Positions 1-6,141 of a stretch of DNA of 7,523 nt are shown here, piece by piece. Position 1 is the first letter of the stretch. Each line of letters starts with the position of its first letter. The notes under the pieces are model-generated. The model was given only the letters and a program-made list of their open reading frames with translations, ran no database searches and was not told the origin of the DNA. Position numbers and translations under genes: made by a program. Origin of the DNA: Flavobacteriaceae bacterium (GTDB lineage Bacteria > Bacteroidota > Bacteroidia > Flavobacteriales > Flavobacteriaceae); NCBI GenBank assembly GCA_013214275.1, contig JABSPP010000077.1, forward strand, positions 1 to 7,523, in the 5' to 3' direction.

Positions 1-912
1 TGATTGTCGTATTTGTATGATATTGATGGAAAGATAAACACTTAACTTTGGTTTAGATAGTACAAACATAAGGGCTAGCTGCTGACCTAGATCATTGTCA
101 GCATACTCAACGGCATTACTTGAATTTGAATACGCATCGTGGATGACACCAGCATAATTGTAGGTGGTATTGGTAACCCCTCTCATAAAAGCTAACTGAT
201 TTCCATAGGTACAATCGGGAAGATCAGTCATATCGTGTATAATTCCACTCTCAGCAATTGACTCCAACTGATTTGGATTGGCAACAGAAAAGGCATAGTT
301 ATTCACTGTCCCATCAAAAATAAGGTTGCCAACACTTCCTATTTGAATAGCAGGAGGAATTTCTGGTGGAGTTACGAGATAATCGGGATACAATTCTTCA
401 AAGTGTCTTCCCCACCAGCCTGTCTGTACACTTTCATTGAGGTCTGTTGAAGCCCAGATATCAGATCCCGAAAAATGAGATAAACTCGAATGATCGTAAC
501 CCACACCATGAACCACTTTCATGGCACCATCTCCCCACATAGATTGCAGGTCACTCATAAAGCTGGGAAGACCAAAATCATCTGATAAATGGTATAGACT
601 TGACTCATCTAACTTTAAAGTTGGTCGTAAATTTGCATAACGATCATAGTCGTAAATAGGAACAATGGTATTCAATCCGTCATTACCTCCTTTAAGCCTG
701 ATTAAAACCAAAATACGATCTGACTCACTATTTGTTAAAGCGGAGGCCAAGGGCGATGGAACTGAAGCAGAAATACTTTTAGCACCCAATAAAATAGATC
801 CTCCTCCCACAAGCCCTAGTGCTTGCAAAAATGAACGCCTGCTCCACTGCTTGTGCTCCTGATTGTGGATATCCTGTGTTGTTGCTTTATGTTTGGGATG
901 ATAATCACACAT
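1..912 (-). CDS. DUF1501 family protein with Tat signal (C-terminus beyond left edge)
   Basis: Open frame of 304 codons from ATG at 912-910 to the window edge, so the C-terminal part is not visible. A twin-arginine signal is seen at residues 24-46: SRRSFLQ, then a glycine-rich hydrophobic stretch, suggesting export of a folded protein. The DUF1501 signature follows: RILVLIRLKGGNDGLNT at 66-82, and HFSGSDIW at about 146-153 inside a segment matching the family's VGYP..SHF...DIW block. The family is related to the alkaline phosphatase/sulfatase superfamily, but its substrate is unknown. The start lies 5 bases after the DUF1800 stop, so the two are almost certainly cotranscribed. In the last 20 or so codons the (F/Y)D(T/N)H motif expected after a LxxQLxxV helix is not seen in frame, while neighbouring frames carry weak look-alikes, so a frameshift near the edge is possible. 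Family call is firm; intactness is uncertain. Confidence 0.85.
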   Translation of the reverse strand, partial: MCDYHPKHKATTQDIHNQEHKQWSRRSFLQALGLVGGGSILLGAKSISASVPSPLASALTNSESDRILVLIRLKGGNDGLNTIVPIYDYDRYANLRPTLKLDESSLYHLSDDFGLPSFMSDLQSMWGDGAMKVVHGVGYDHSSLSHFSGSDIWASTDLNESVQTGWWGRHFEELYPDYLVTPPEIPPAIQIGSVGNLIFDGTVNNYAFSVANPNQLESIAESGIIHDMTDLPDCTYGNQLAFMRGVTNTTYNYAGVIHDAYSNSSNAVEYADNDLGQQLALMFVLSKPKLSVYLSINIIQIRQS

Positions 913-917
913 GATCG

Positions 918-2372
918 TTATTTTAATTGGAATTCAGGAATTTTTGTCAGATGTAAAAACAGAAGCACTAATTGATATGGAACTGTATCCCAGTTGAGGT
1001 TCCAGCTCCCATCATCGTAATAATTTTGAGGGATTTCTGCTTTAAAAATATCTGTTGCCACATCATAATCAGATAATGTGTAAAGCTCATTTGGCACAAA
1101 ACGATCAATGATACTTTTGGTGATGAAGGCGGGATCATTACTGTAATCACTAGTTGCTATAGCAAAATCTCTTAACTCTTCTTGGTAATGATTCCATGTG
1201 TACCAAATAAAATTTTCCAATCCTAGCCAGCGTCCTCCCAAGGTACTGGAGTTAATCCAATCTTGATCTCCCTGCCATCCTGCAACATCTACAGGATTGA
1301 AAAGCTCTTGTCCAGCTAACATATTGTAATAAAAGATTGCTCCAATGTCTTCTTGATTGACTGTAAAATTAGTGGTTAGAAGAAAGTTGTGTGTCAAATC
1401 ATAGGGACTTTTGACGATAGTTCCTATGGCTTCATCAGCAAAAAAGTGTTCACTTTTAAATAACCTTCTGAGCAAATTGGCAATATTAAAATCGGCACCA
1501 AATGTAGAGGCAAGATCATCCACAATAGCCTCATTGATTTCAGGACTTACAAAGTACTTATAGATTTTGGCACAAATAAATTTGGCGATTAATGTATTTT
1601 TTTGCTCAAATAAAATGGTAATAACATCATCATATCCCCAGTTTCCCTCTTGTCCAAAAATGGTTTTATTGGCGCTGTCAAAAGTACTGGAGTTAAAATA
1701 AATTTGATCACAAAAATCATCCCAATGATTATACCCTGTAAGTGCTCTAGAAGTTTCTTCAATGTCTGTTTGTGTATATCCATTGTCAACACAAAGTGTA
1801 AATAGTTCGTAGAGTTCCCGAGCATAATTTTCATTGGGCTCTTGAGATGTATTTTCAAACCCATTAAGATATATTAGCATAGCTTCATTTAGTCCCATTT
1901 CCCTAACAAACTCTTTGAAATCACCGAGGCAATGAGTCTGTAAAAGATGATAATAGCTGTAGAGATAACTAGAGCAATAATAACTTTCTAATTCAGTTAC
2001 AAAATGATTATGCCAAAAAAGTGTAATCCGACCTCTTAAACCATCGTTCAACAGATCGTTTAGCGTTTGTAATTTCCACTCTTGTTGATTGTTTTGGGTT
2101 TCCACATTAAAATCCAATCCATTATCAATGTAATCAGAATACGTCATGTTTGCCCAGCTTGGAGCAGGTGTTGGAGGCATATTGATTGCTTGATCTATGA
2201 ACGAATCAATAAGATCTTCTGGCGTGCTCTCAAGCGCAGCGTGAATACCATTCATATCCACACCAAAGCCCAATCGTCTATATAGGTGATTTACACGTCT
2301 CATGTTCCAAGGCTTACTGCTACTTGGGATATAGGTTGCCAGAGAATCGGTATTGCAGGGATCTGTAGTCAT
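918..2372 (-). CDS. DUF1800 domain-containing protein
   Basis: A 484-residue protein, normal length for the family. The conserved DUF1800 blocks appear in order: HLYRRLGFG at 29-37; RITLFWHNHFVTE at 115-127; the hallmark EPNENYARELYELFTL at 178-193 followed by YTQTDIEETSRALTGY at 199-214; ILFEQ at 253-257 and KIYKYFVSP at 269-277; LLRRLFKS at 300-307 with IVKSP at 319-323; and NPVDVAGW with WINSSTL at 359-378. No signal peptide or membrane segment is seen, although the downstream partner DUF1501 protein carries a Tat signal. DUF1800 and DUF1501 genes occur side by side in many bacteria; their role is unknown and none is assigned here. The start at 2372 is the first ATG upstream of the conserved domain and no clear Shine-Dalgarno precedes it. 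A hairpin with a T-run lies about 65 bases upstream and may attenuate the operon. Confidence 0.93.
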   Translation of the reverse strand: MTTDPCNTDSLATYIPSSSKPWNMRRVNHLYRRLGFGVDMNGIHAALESTPEDLIDSFIDQAINMPPTPAPSWANMTYSDYIDNGLDFNVETQNNQQEWKLQTLNDLLNDGLRGRITLFWHNHFVTELESYYCSSYLYSYYHLLQTHCLGDFKEFVREMGLNEAMLIYLNGFENTSQEPNENYARELYELFTLCVDNGYTQTDIEETSRALTGYNHWDDFCDQIYFNSSTFDSANKTIFGQEGNWGYDDVITILFEQKNTLIAKFICAKIYKYFVSPEINEAIVDDLASTFGADFNIANLLRRLFKSEHFFADEAIGTIVKSPYDLTHNFLLTTNFTVNQEDIGAIFYYNMLAGQELFNPVDVAGWQGDQDWINSSTLGGRWLGLENFIWYTWNHYQEELRDFAIATSDYSNDPAFITKSIIDRFVPNELYTLSDYDVATDIFKAEIPQNYYDDGSWNLNWDTVPYQLVLLFLHLTKIPEFQLK

Positions 2373-2404
2373 TTAAAATGATGTTATAATCACATTTAGG
2401 GTCT

Positions 2405-2438
2405 ATAATATACTAATTTTGGATTGATTGAAAACCAA
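2405..2438 (-). promoter_or_regulatory. weak candidate promoter for the DUF1800/DUF1501 operon
   Basis: On the minus strand a TTG (2438-2436) is followed 23 bases later by TATATTAT (2412-2405), a two-mismatch fit to the Bacteroidota TAnnTTTG box. It sits 33 bases before the DUF1800 start and just downstream of a terminator-like hairpin, where a promoter would be needed if that hairpin stops upstream transcripts. The match is poor and rests mainly on position. Confidence 0.2.
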
Positions 2439-2472
2439 AAAAAGACTAGAGGACTTCTATCGAAGTTGCTCT
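2437..2472 (-). terminator. Rho-independent terminator or attenuator upstream of DUF1800
   Basis: Read on the minus strand, AGAG (2472-2469) pairs with CTCT (2451-2448) and ACTTC (2466-2462) with GAAGT (2457-2453). The hairpin therefore has nine Watson-Crick pairs, a small bulge and a GATA loop. Four bases later comes a run of seven T (2443-2437). This is the layout of an intrinsic terminator for minus-strand transcription. No gene convincingly ends here, so it either ends a small RNA starting further upstream or attenuates the DUF1800/DUF1501 leader. The plus strand has no T-run after the hairpin. Confidence 0.5.
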
Positions 2473-2520
2473 GCGGATATTGTCCCTTTTCTAAGCTTAA
2501 TCGTCTATAGTTGTTCCGCA

Positions 2521-2536
2521 CGTTTAAATTTAAACG
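2521..2536. repeat. perfect 16-base palindrome, possible operator
   Basis: The sequence CGTTTAAATTTAAACG equals its own reverse complement over all 16 bases. A perfect palindrome of this length is expected rarely by chance in a window this size. It lies in the divergent intergenic region, 149 bases upstream of DUF1800 and 271 bases upstream of the signal-peptide ORF. It could be a binding site for a dimeric regulator or the first hairpin of the RNA proposed here. The structure is certain; the function is inferred. Confidence 0.5.
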
Positions 2537-2764
2537 AATTATCTGATCAATGAGAATATCAACCGAGACTTGAACAGTCGCTGTGCAGGGGTTTAATTTA
2601 CCTAGACTCATTTTACAGTGGTTAATAATATTAGATCAGACCTCATTTTTTGTTAAAGGTTTAAAAGAATTTTTCAAAGTACCACCTTAAGTTTCTTTTG
2701 AACCTGTTTTCCCAAATTTATTCAAGAGTCTAGGATTCGTCAGTCAATATAGTTTCTGCGGATT

Positions 2765-2802
2765 TTCAAATAAAAAAAATCGTGTACATTTACCTAAAGG
2801 AA
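2765..2802 (+). promoter_or_regulatory. candidate promoter and ribosome-binding site for the signal-peptide ORF and ldcA operon
   Basis: TACATTTA at 2785-2792 matches TAnnTTTG except for the last base, and TTC at 2765-2767 lies 17 bases upstream in the -33 position (TTG expected). AAAGGAA at 2796-2802 is a good Shine-Dalgarno, six bases before ATG 2807, and supports that start. If the promoter box is real, transcription would start close to or inside the ribosome-binding site, so the true start may use another promoter further upstream. Confidence 0.3.
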
Positions 2803-2806
2803 TCGT

Positions 2807-2908
2807 ATGCCCTTTTTAAGAAAACAATATGTTGTACTCTTGCTTTTAGCAGCAGTAAATTTCATCACTTTTGCACAGCAACCAGATGATGCTATTCCTT
2901 TCAGTTGA
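2807..2908 (+). CDS. 33-codon signal-peptide ORF, detached or frameshifted N-terminus of the carboxypeptidase
   Basis: ATG 2807 with a well-placed AAAGGAA site opens a 33-residue frame that is a near-ideal secretion signal: basic start MPFLRK, hydrophobic core YVVLLLLAAV, and a TFA|QQ cleavage region typical of flavobacterial exported proteins. Only about ten residues (QQPDDAIPFS) follow before TGA at 2906-2908. The carboxypeptidase ATG is one base beyond the stop, in another frame. Three readings are possible: the gene was a secreted carboxypeptidase now split by a single-base change or sequencing error; it is a remnant of another exported protein; or it is a translated leader that couples ribosomes onto ldcA. 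A signal peptide with almost no mature part makes a working free product unlikely. Confidence 0.45.
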   Translation: MPFLRKQYVVLLLLAAVNFITFAQQPDDAIPFS

Positions 2909-2909
2909 A

Positions 2910-3827
2910 ATGAAATTAAAAACACCAAAATATCTGCAATCTGGAGATTCGATTGCCATTGTAGCTCCCGCTGGAATCTTGAAAGATAAAGAAGAGCTGA
3001 TCCATCAGGCAAAACAACTGGCAGAGCAATGGGGTTTAAAGGTCATTATAGGAAAGCATGTATTCAACCAACACCATCATTTTGCAGGATCTGATCAAGA
3101 GAGAACGAGTGATTTTCAGGCAGCATTAGACAATCCAAATATCAAAGCAATATGGGCAGCTAGAGGCGGTTATGGTTCGGTGAGAATCATAGACCGTTTA
3201 GATTTTAAAGTGTTTAAGCAGTCTCCGAAATGGATCATTGGATATTCTGATATTACTGCTCTTCACAGCCATGTTTCTAATTTAAGTGTGGAGAGCATTC
3301 ATGCGATAATGGGTACCAGTATGTTTTTTGATGCTGAGGAAGCAGCAAAAAGCAAAGAAACACTCAGGAAAGTACTTTTTGGTGAAGAATTACACTATGA
3401 AATCCCCTCATCTGCTTACAATATTACGGGGAATGCGAAGGGGCAATTGGTAGGTGGAAACCTTTCTATTTTGGCTTCTATGTTAGGAAGCGAAAGTCAG
3501 CTGGACACTAAAAATAAGATTCTATTTATTGAAGAAATTGGAGAATATAAATACGCGATAGATAGAATGCTCCAGAGCTTGAAAAGAGCGGGCTATTTTC
3601 AACATTTACAGGGACTTGTTATTGGTGATATCAGCAATATTAAAGTAAATACTACCAAATGGGGAAGTTCCATTGAGCGATTGATTTTGGATGCAACTTC
3701 TGATTACAATTTCCCCATTGTATTCGGTTTTCCAGCAGGTCACGAACCTGACAACAGAGCACTCATTCTGGGAAGAACTGTTGAATTGAATGTTACAAAA
3801 ACGGTATCAAAAGTATTTTTTGAATGA
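2910..3827 (+). CDS. ldcA: LD-carboxypeptidase, peptidase family S66
   Basis: Removes the terminal D-alanine from tetrapeptide stems of recycled peptidoglycan (L,D-carboxypeptidase). The frame is open further upstream, but ATG 2910 gives 305 residues beginning MKLKTPKYLQSGDSIAIVAPAG, which is where the family usually starts and close to the ~307 residues of Pseudomonas LdcA. The Ser-Glu-His triad typical of S66 is visible: Ser113 in GYSDIT, Glu208 in FIEEIGE, and His278 in GFPAGHEPDN. The ARGGYGSVRIID block (about 84-95) and the YAIDRML helix after the Glu are also family features. Without the upstream signal sequence it would be cytoplasmic, as in E. coli. The stop overlaps the symporter start (ATGA at 3824-3827), implying coupled translation. 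Family call is secure; the real N-terminus is uncertain because of the signal-peptide ORF just ahead. Confidence 0.92.
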   Translation: MKLKTPKYLQSGDSIAIVAPAGILKDKEELIHQAKQLAEQWGLKVIIGKHVFNQHHHFAGSDQERTSDFQAALDNPNIKAIWAARGGYGSVRIIDRLDFKVFKQSPKWIIGYSDITALHSHVSNLSVESIHAIMGTSMFFDAEEAAKSKETLRKVLFGEELHYEIPSSAYNITGNAKGQLVGGNLSILASMLGSESQLDTKNKILFIEEIGEYKYAIDRMLQSLKRAGYFQHLQGLVIGDISNIKVNTTKWGSSIERLILDATSDYNFPIVFGFPAGHEPDNRALILGRTVELNVTKTVSKVFFE

Positions 3828-5221
3828 TTTTTATTGAAGATCTCATCAAAGATTTTGCTTCTTTTGTCTGGGGACTTCCACTCCTTATTTTATTAATTGG
3901 TGGCGGGTTGTACCTGTTATTTCGCTCCCAATTTTTTCCCTTTAGATTTTTTGGTCATGCCATTCAAGTGCTTAGAGGAACCTATGATGATCCTAATGAC
4001 CCAGGACAAATTAGCCACTTTCAAGCGCTAACTACAGCATTGTCTGCAACAGTTGGAATGGGAAATATTTCGGGTGTGGCTGTGGCCATTGCAGCGGGAG
4101 GCCCAGGAGCTATCTTCTGGATGTGGGTAAGTGCTATTGTAGGAATGGCTACCAAATTTTTTACATCAACTTTGGCAGTACTTTATCGAGGTAAAGACAG
4201 TGCTGGAGAATTGCAAGGAGGCCCTATGTACTTTATCACTGAGGGACTGGGAGACAAATGGAAGCCACTTGCAATTTTTTTTAGTTTGTGTGCGATGATC
4301 GGTGCCTTGCCTGTTTTTAACGTGAATCAACTAACCCAAGCGGTCAACGATATTCTGCTAATCCCCAATAATATTGAGGTAGATCTATGGACTAATTTGG
4401 CATTTGGTCTCTTTTTGGTGATCGTTACGTCTTTTGTTATTCTTGGAGGACTGAAGCGCATTGGGAAGGTAACTGCAAAGCTGGTTCCTTCTATGGTATT
4501 ATTGTACTTTATGTTAGTTAGCGTGGTGCTTTTTGTATATGCGGATAGAGTTCCAAAGTATTTGGGAATGATTTTTACTGATGCTTTTTTAGGAGACTAT
4601 ATGAATCCTGATAAAGAAGCATTGTTTGGCGGAGTTTTGGGAGCCTTAATCATCACAGGAATTAAACGCGGAGCATTTTCTAATGAAGCGGGAATAGGAA
4701 CAGCTCCCATGGCACACGGAGCAGCAAAGACAGCTGAGCCTGTTAGAGAGGGATTAGTAGCCATGCTGGGACCTTTTATAGATACCATTGTTGTTTGTAC
4801 CTTAACGGCTTTAACGATTTTAGTTACTGGCGTTTGGGAAACAAGAGGGAGCGACGGGGTTACCCTAACCGCCAATGCATTTTCAGAAGCGATTCCTGGT
4901 GTTGGACAATATATTTTGATGGTCTGTATTGCTGTTTTTAGTATTTCTTCTTTGTTTTCATATTCCTACTATGGCACAAAATCACTGTCGTTTATAGTGG
5001 GAGCGAAATACAAATATCTCTATAACTATCTGTTCATATTGAGTATTGTTTTAGGGGCGACTTCAGACTTAAAAACAATGATTAGCTTAATCGATGGTGC
5101 TTTTGCATTGATGGCGATTCCCACGATGCTGGCGACCGTAATTTTGGCACCAAAAGTGGTCATAGAAATTAGGCTGTACAAGAAAGATTACAAAAAGAGC
5201 GGAATTAAATTACCTTCTTGA
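3824..5221 (+). CDS. alanine/glycine:sodium symporter, AGCS family
   Basis: A 465-residue polytopic inner-membrane protein with about ten or eleven hydrophobic segments. It would import alanine or glycine with sodium. The AGCS signature is seen at 92-101 (GGPGAIFWMW) and continues WVSAIVG. Other family blocks are TVGMGNISGVA at 77-87, GGPMYFI at 132-138, KRGAFSNEAGIGTAP at 281-295, and GPFIDTIVVCTLTAL at 316-330. Length is normal and both ends look intact. The ATG overlaps the carboxypeptidase stop by four bases, so the pair is an operon. Family members are known to take up L-alanine, and some D-alanine, which fits a partner enzyme that releases D-alanine; the exact substrate cannot be read from sequence. 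The last 34 bases overlap the convergent crtA-like gene. Confidence 0.95.
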   Translation: MIFIEDLIKDFASFVWGLPLLILLIGGGLYLLFRSQFFPFRFFGHAIQVLRGTYDDPNDPGQISHFQALTTALSATVGMGNISGVAVAIAAGGPGAIFWMWVSAIVGMATKFFTSTLAVLYRGKDSAGELQGGPMYFITEGLGDKWKPLAIFFSLCAMIGALPVFNVNQLTQAVNDILLIPNNIEVDLWTNLAFGLFLVIVTSFVILGGLKRIGKVTAKLVPSMVLLYFMLVSVVLFVYADRVPKYLGMIFTDAFLGDYMNPDKEALFGGVLGALIITGIKRGAFSNEAGIGTAPMAHGAAKTAEPVREGLVAMLGPFIDTIVVCTLTALTILVTGVWETRGSDGVTLTANAFSEAIPGVGQYILMVCIAVFSISSLFSYSYYGTKSLSFIVGAKYKYLYNYLFILSIVLGATSDLKTMISLIDGAFALMAIPTMLATVILAPKVVIEIRLYKKDYKKSGIKLPS

Positions 5222-5874
5222 TAAAAGGGGTGAAAACGCGCAAATAATTCTTCTGAATACCACCCCAATTCACGGGTTTTTTTTACCATTTCTGCGTGTT
5301 TTGGATTTTGATAAGCGTAATTCATCATGGCTTTTGCATTGGACCACAGCGAATATGTTGCCTGCATTAGCAAGGGGAACTCACCAATGCCCTTCGAAAA
5401 AAGTAATGCATCATATCCTTCCATTGATTTTGAAACTGAAGGCACATTTCTCCAAAATTTATAGGCGAGTTTTGGTCGTATTGTTGCTCTGGTAATAACG
5501 GCTATGGGTTTGGAAAGCTCAAATTTTACCGAGGATTTAAAGGGTTCTTGTTTGCTCCACTGACCATGACTTTTGGTGGTATGCATTAGAACATGACTGT
5601 GTGCTGTTGCTGTTTTGGTATAGACTTGTATTACAGGTGTTTTAAGAAATGCTCTCGCCAGTTCTTCAGTATTAAAGACAGCGACAAATCCATAAGTGGA
5701 AAAATCTGGTTTGATTGAAAATCCGTTGCCACTTCCTGTGCCTAGGGGCTTAAAAAACGATAACCCTGCCACTTCTTTTTGAACAATTGGAGGTCTGCCC
5801 ATCCTGCCTAAAGCATTCCATCGATTCCTGAAACCAGTGTATTTAAAAAAAGAAATTAATGTGGTCTGCGGCAT
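5188..5874 (-). CDS. crtA: spheroidene monooxygenase-like protein (CrtA family)
   Basis: A 228-residue protein matching CrtA, the oxygen-dependent enzyme that adds keto groups to acyclic carotenoids in purple bacteria. Shared blocks include ITRATIRP at 127-134, KFWRNVP at 139-145, LLFSKGIGEFPLLMQATYSL at 157-176, and GWYSEELFARF at 204-214. The N-terminal LISFFKYTGFRNRWNALGRMG also aligns with CrtA. Flavobacteria often carry such CrtA-like genes without making spheroidene, so the substrate here is unknown; a carotenoid or another lipid is plausible. No other carotenoid gene is in the window. The gene is apparently monocistronic with its own promoter. The stop at 5188 lies inside the symporter gene, a tail-to-tail overlap. 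Confidence 0.85.
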   Translation of the reverse strand: MPQTTLISFFKYTGFRNRWNALGRMGRPPIVQKEVAGLSFFKPLGTGSGNGFSIKPDFSTYGFVAVFNTEELARAFLKTPVIQVYTKTATAHSHVLMHTTKSHGQWSKQEPFKSSVKFELSKPIAVITRATIRPKLAYKFWRNVPSVSKSMEGYDALLFSKGIGEFPLLMQATYSLWSNAKAMMNYAYQNPKHAEMVKKTRELGWYSEELFARFHPFYQEGNLIPLFL

Positions 5875-5918
5875 CAGGTTGTATTGTATGTTAAAATCAG
5901 ATCAAATCGGTGATATCA

Positions 5919-5945
5919 CAAACATACAAAATCGGAACAACTCAA
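5919..5945 (-). promoter_or_regulatory. Bacteroidota-type promoter of the crtA-like gene
   Basis: On the minus strand TATGTTTG (5926-5919) is an exact match to the TAnnTTTG -7 box. TTG (5945-5943) stands 16 bases upstream in the -33 position. Transcription would start near 5914, leaving a leader of about 40 bases before ATG 5874. A perfect 10-base palindrome, GTGATATCAC at 5910-5919, covers the predicted start and is placed where a repressor would act. Confidence 0.55.
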
Positions 5946-5959
5946 TGGGTTTATCTTAT

Positions 5960-6004
5960 TCATTCTTCACAGCTAGGCATATGCTTGGAGTCACAGAAGA
6001 ATGA
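5960..6004. repeat. long inverted repeat (hairpin) between glycosyltransferase and crtA-like genes
   Basis: TCATTCTTC (5960-5968) is the exact reverse complement of GAAGAATGA (5996-6004). Inside lies a second stem, CTAGGC with GCTTGG (two G-T pairs), closed by an ATAT loop. No T-run follows on either strand, so it is not a standard intrinsic terminator. It could still block read-through from the glycosyltransferase or be a processed RNA. Additional complementary words (ATGCTTG 5981-5987 with CAAGCAT 6028-6034; TTCACA 5966-5971 with TGTGAA 6043-6048) allow alternative folds. The rest of 5946-6141 shows no gene. Confidence 0.45.
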
Positions 6005-6141
6005 GTGGTTGAGCAGTCGGTAGAATGCAAGCATGGGTGACATGTGAATACAATTTATTTAATACTACAACCATGATAGGCTAATCGTTAATTCACTACA
6101 TAGGACAAGTATTCTATATCATTTCGTAGTCATTCTTTTTG

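Larger units (their letters stand above)
2437..2640 (-). ncRNA. possible structured leader or small RNA
   Basis: This intergenic stretch has no convincing gene. Read on the minus strand it carries three adjacent foldable elements: a perfect 16-base palindrome (2536-2521), an inverted repeat TGCGGA (2520-2515) with TCCGCA (2477-2472) enclosing 37 bases, and the T-tailed hairpin at 2472-2437. A short GACT/AGTC hairpin lies upstream of them. The 5' end is not defined; the range given is approximate. No match to 6S, RNase P, SRP, tmRNA or a known riboswitch was recognised. A 71-codon ORF (2611-2396) overlaps it but the hairpins argue against coding. The rest of the 434-base gap, 2641-2764, shows nothing recognisable. 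Confidence 0.28.

Noticed and set aside
665..862. 65-codon plus-strand ORF inside the DUF1501 gene
   Set aside because: It lies antisense to a well-supported conserved gene and has no features of its own.
2560..2585. Possible tRNA T-arm (GTTCAAGTC on the minus strand)
   Set aside because: The flanking five-base stem does not pair properly and no acceptor, D or anticodon arms are found at the right distances.
2396..2611. 71-codon minus-strand ORF ahead of DUF1800
   Set aside because: No recognisable domain or ribosome-binding site. It runs through the 16-base palindrome and the T-tailed hairpin, which fit a non-coding leader better.
2794..3012. 72-codon minus-strand ORF across the carboxypeptidase start
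   Set aside because: It is antisense to the signal-peptide ORF and ldcA, with no conserved motif.
4597..4875. 92-codon minus-strand ORF inside the symporter gene
   Set aside because: It is a shadow of the strongly conserved AGCS coding frame; its composition simply mirrors the membrane-protein codons.
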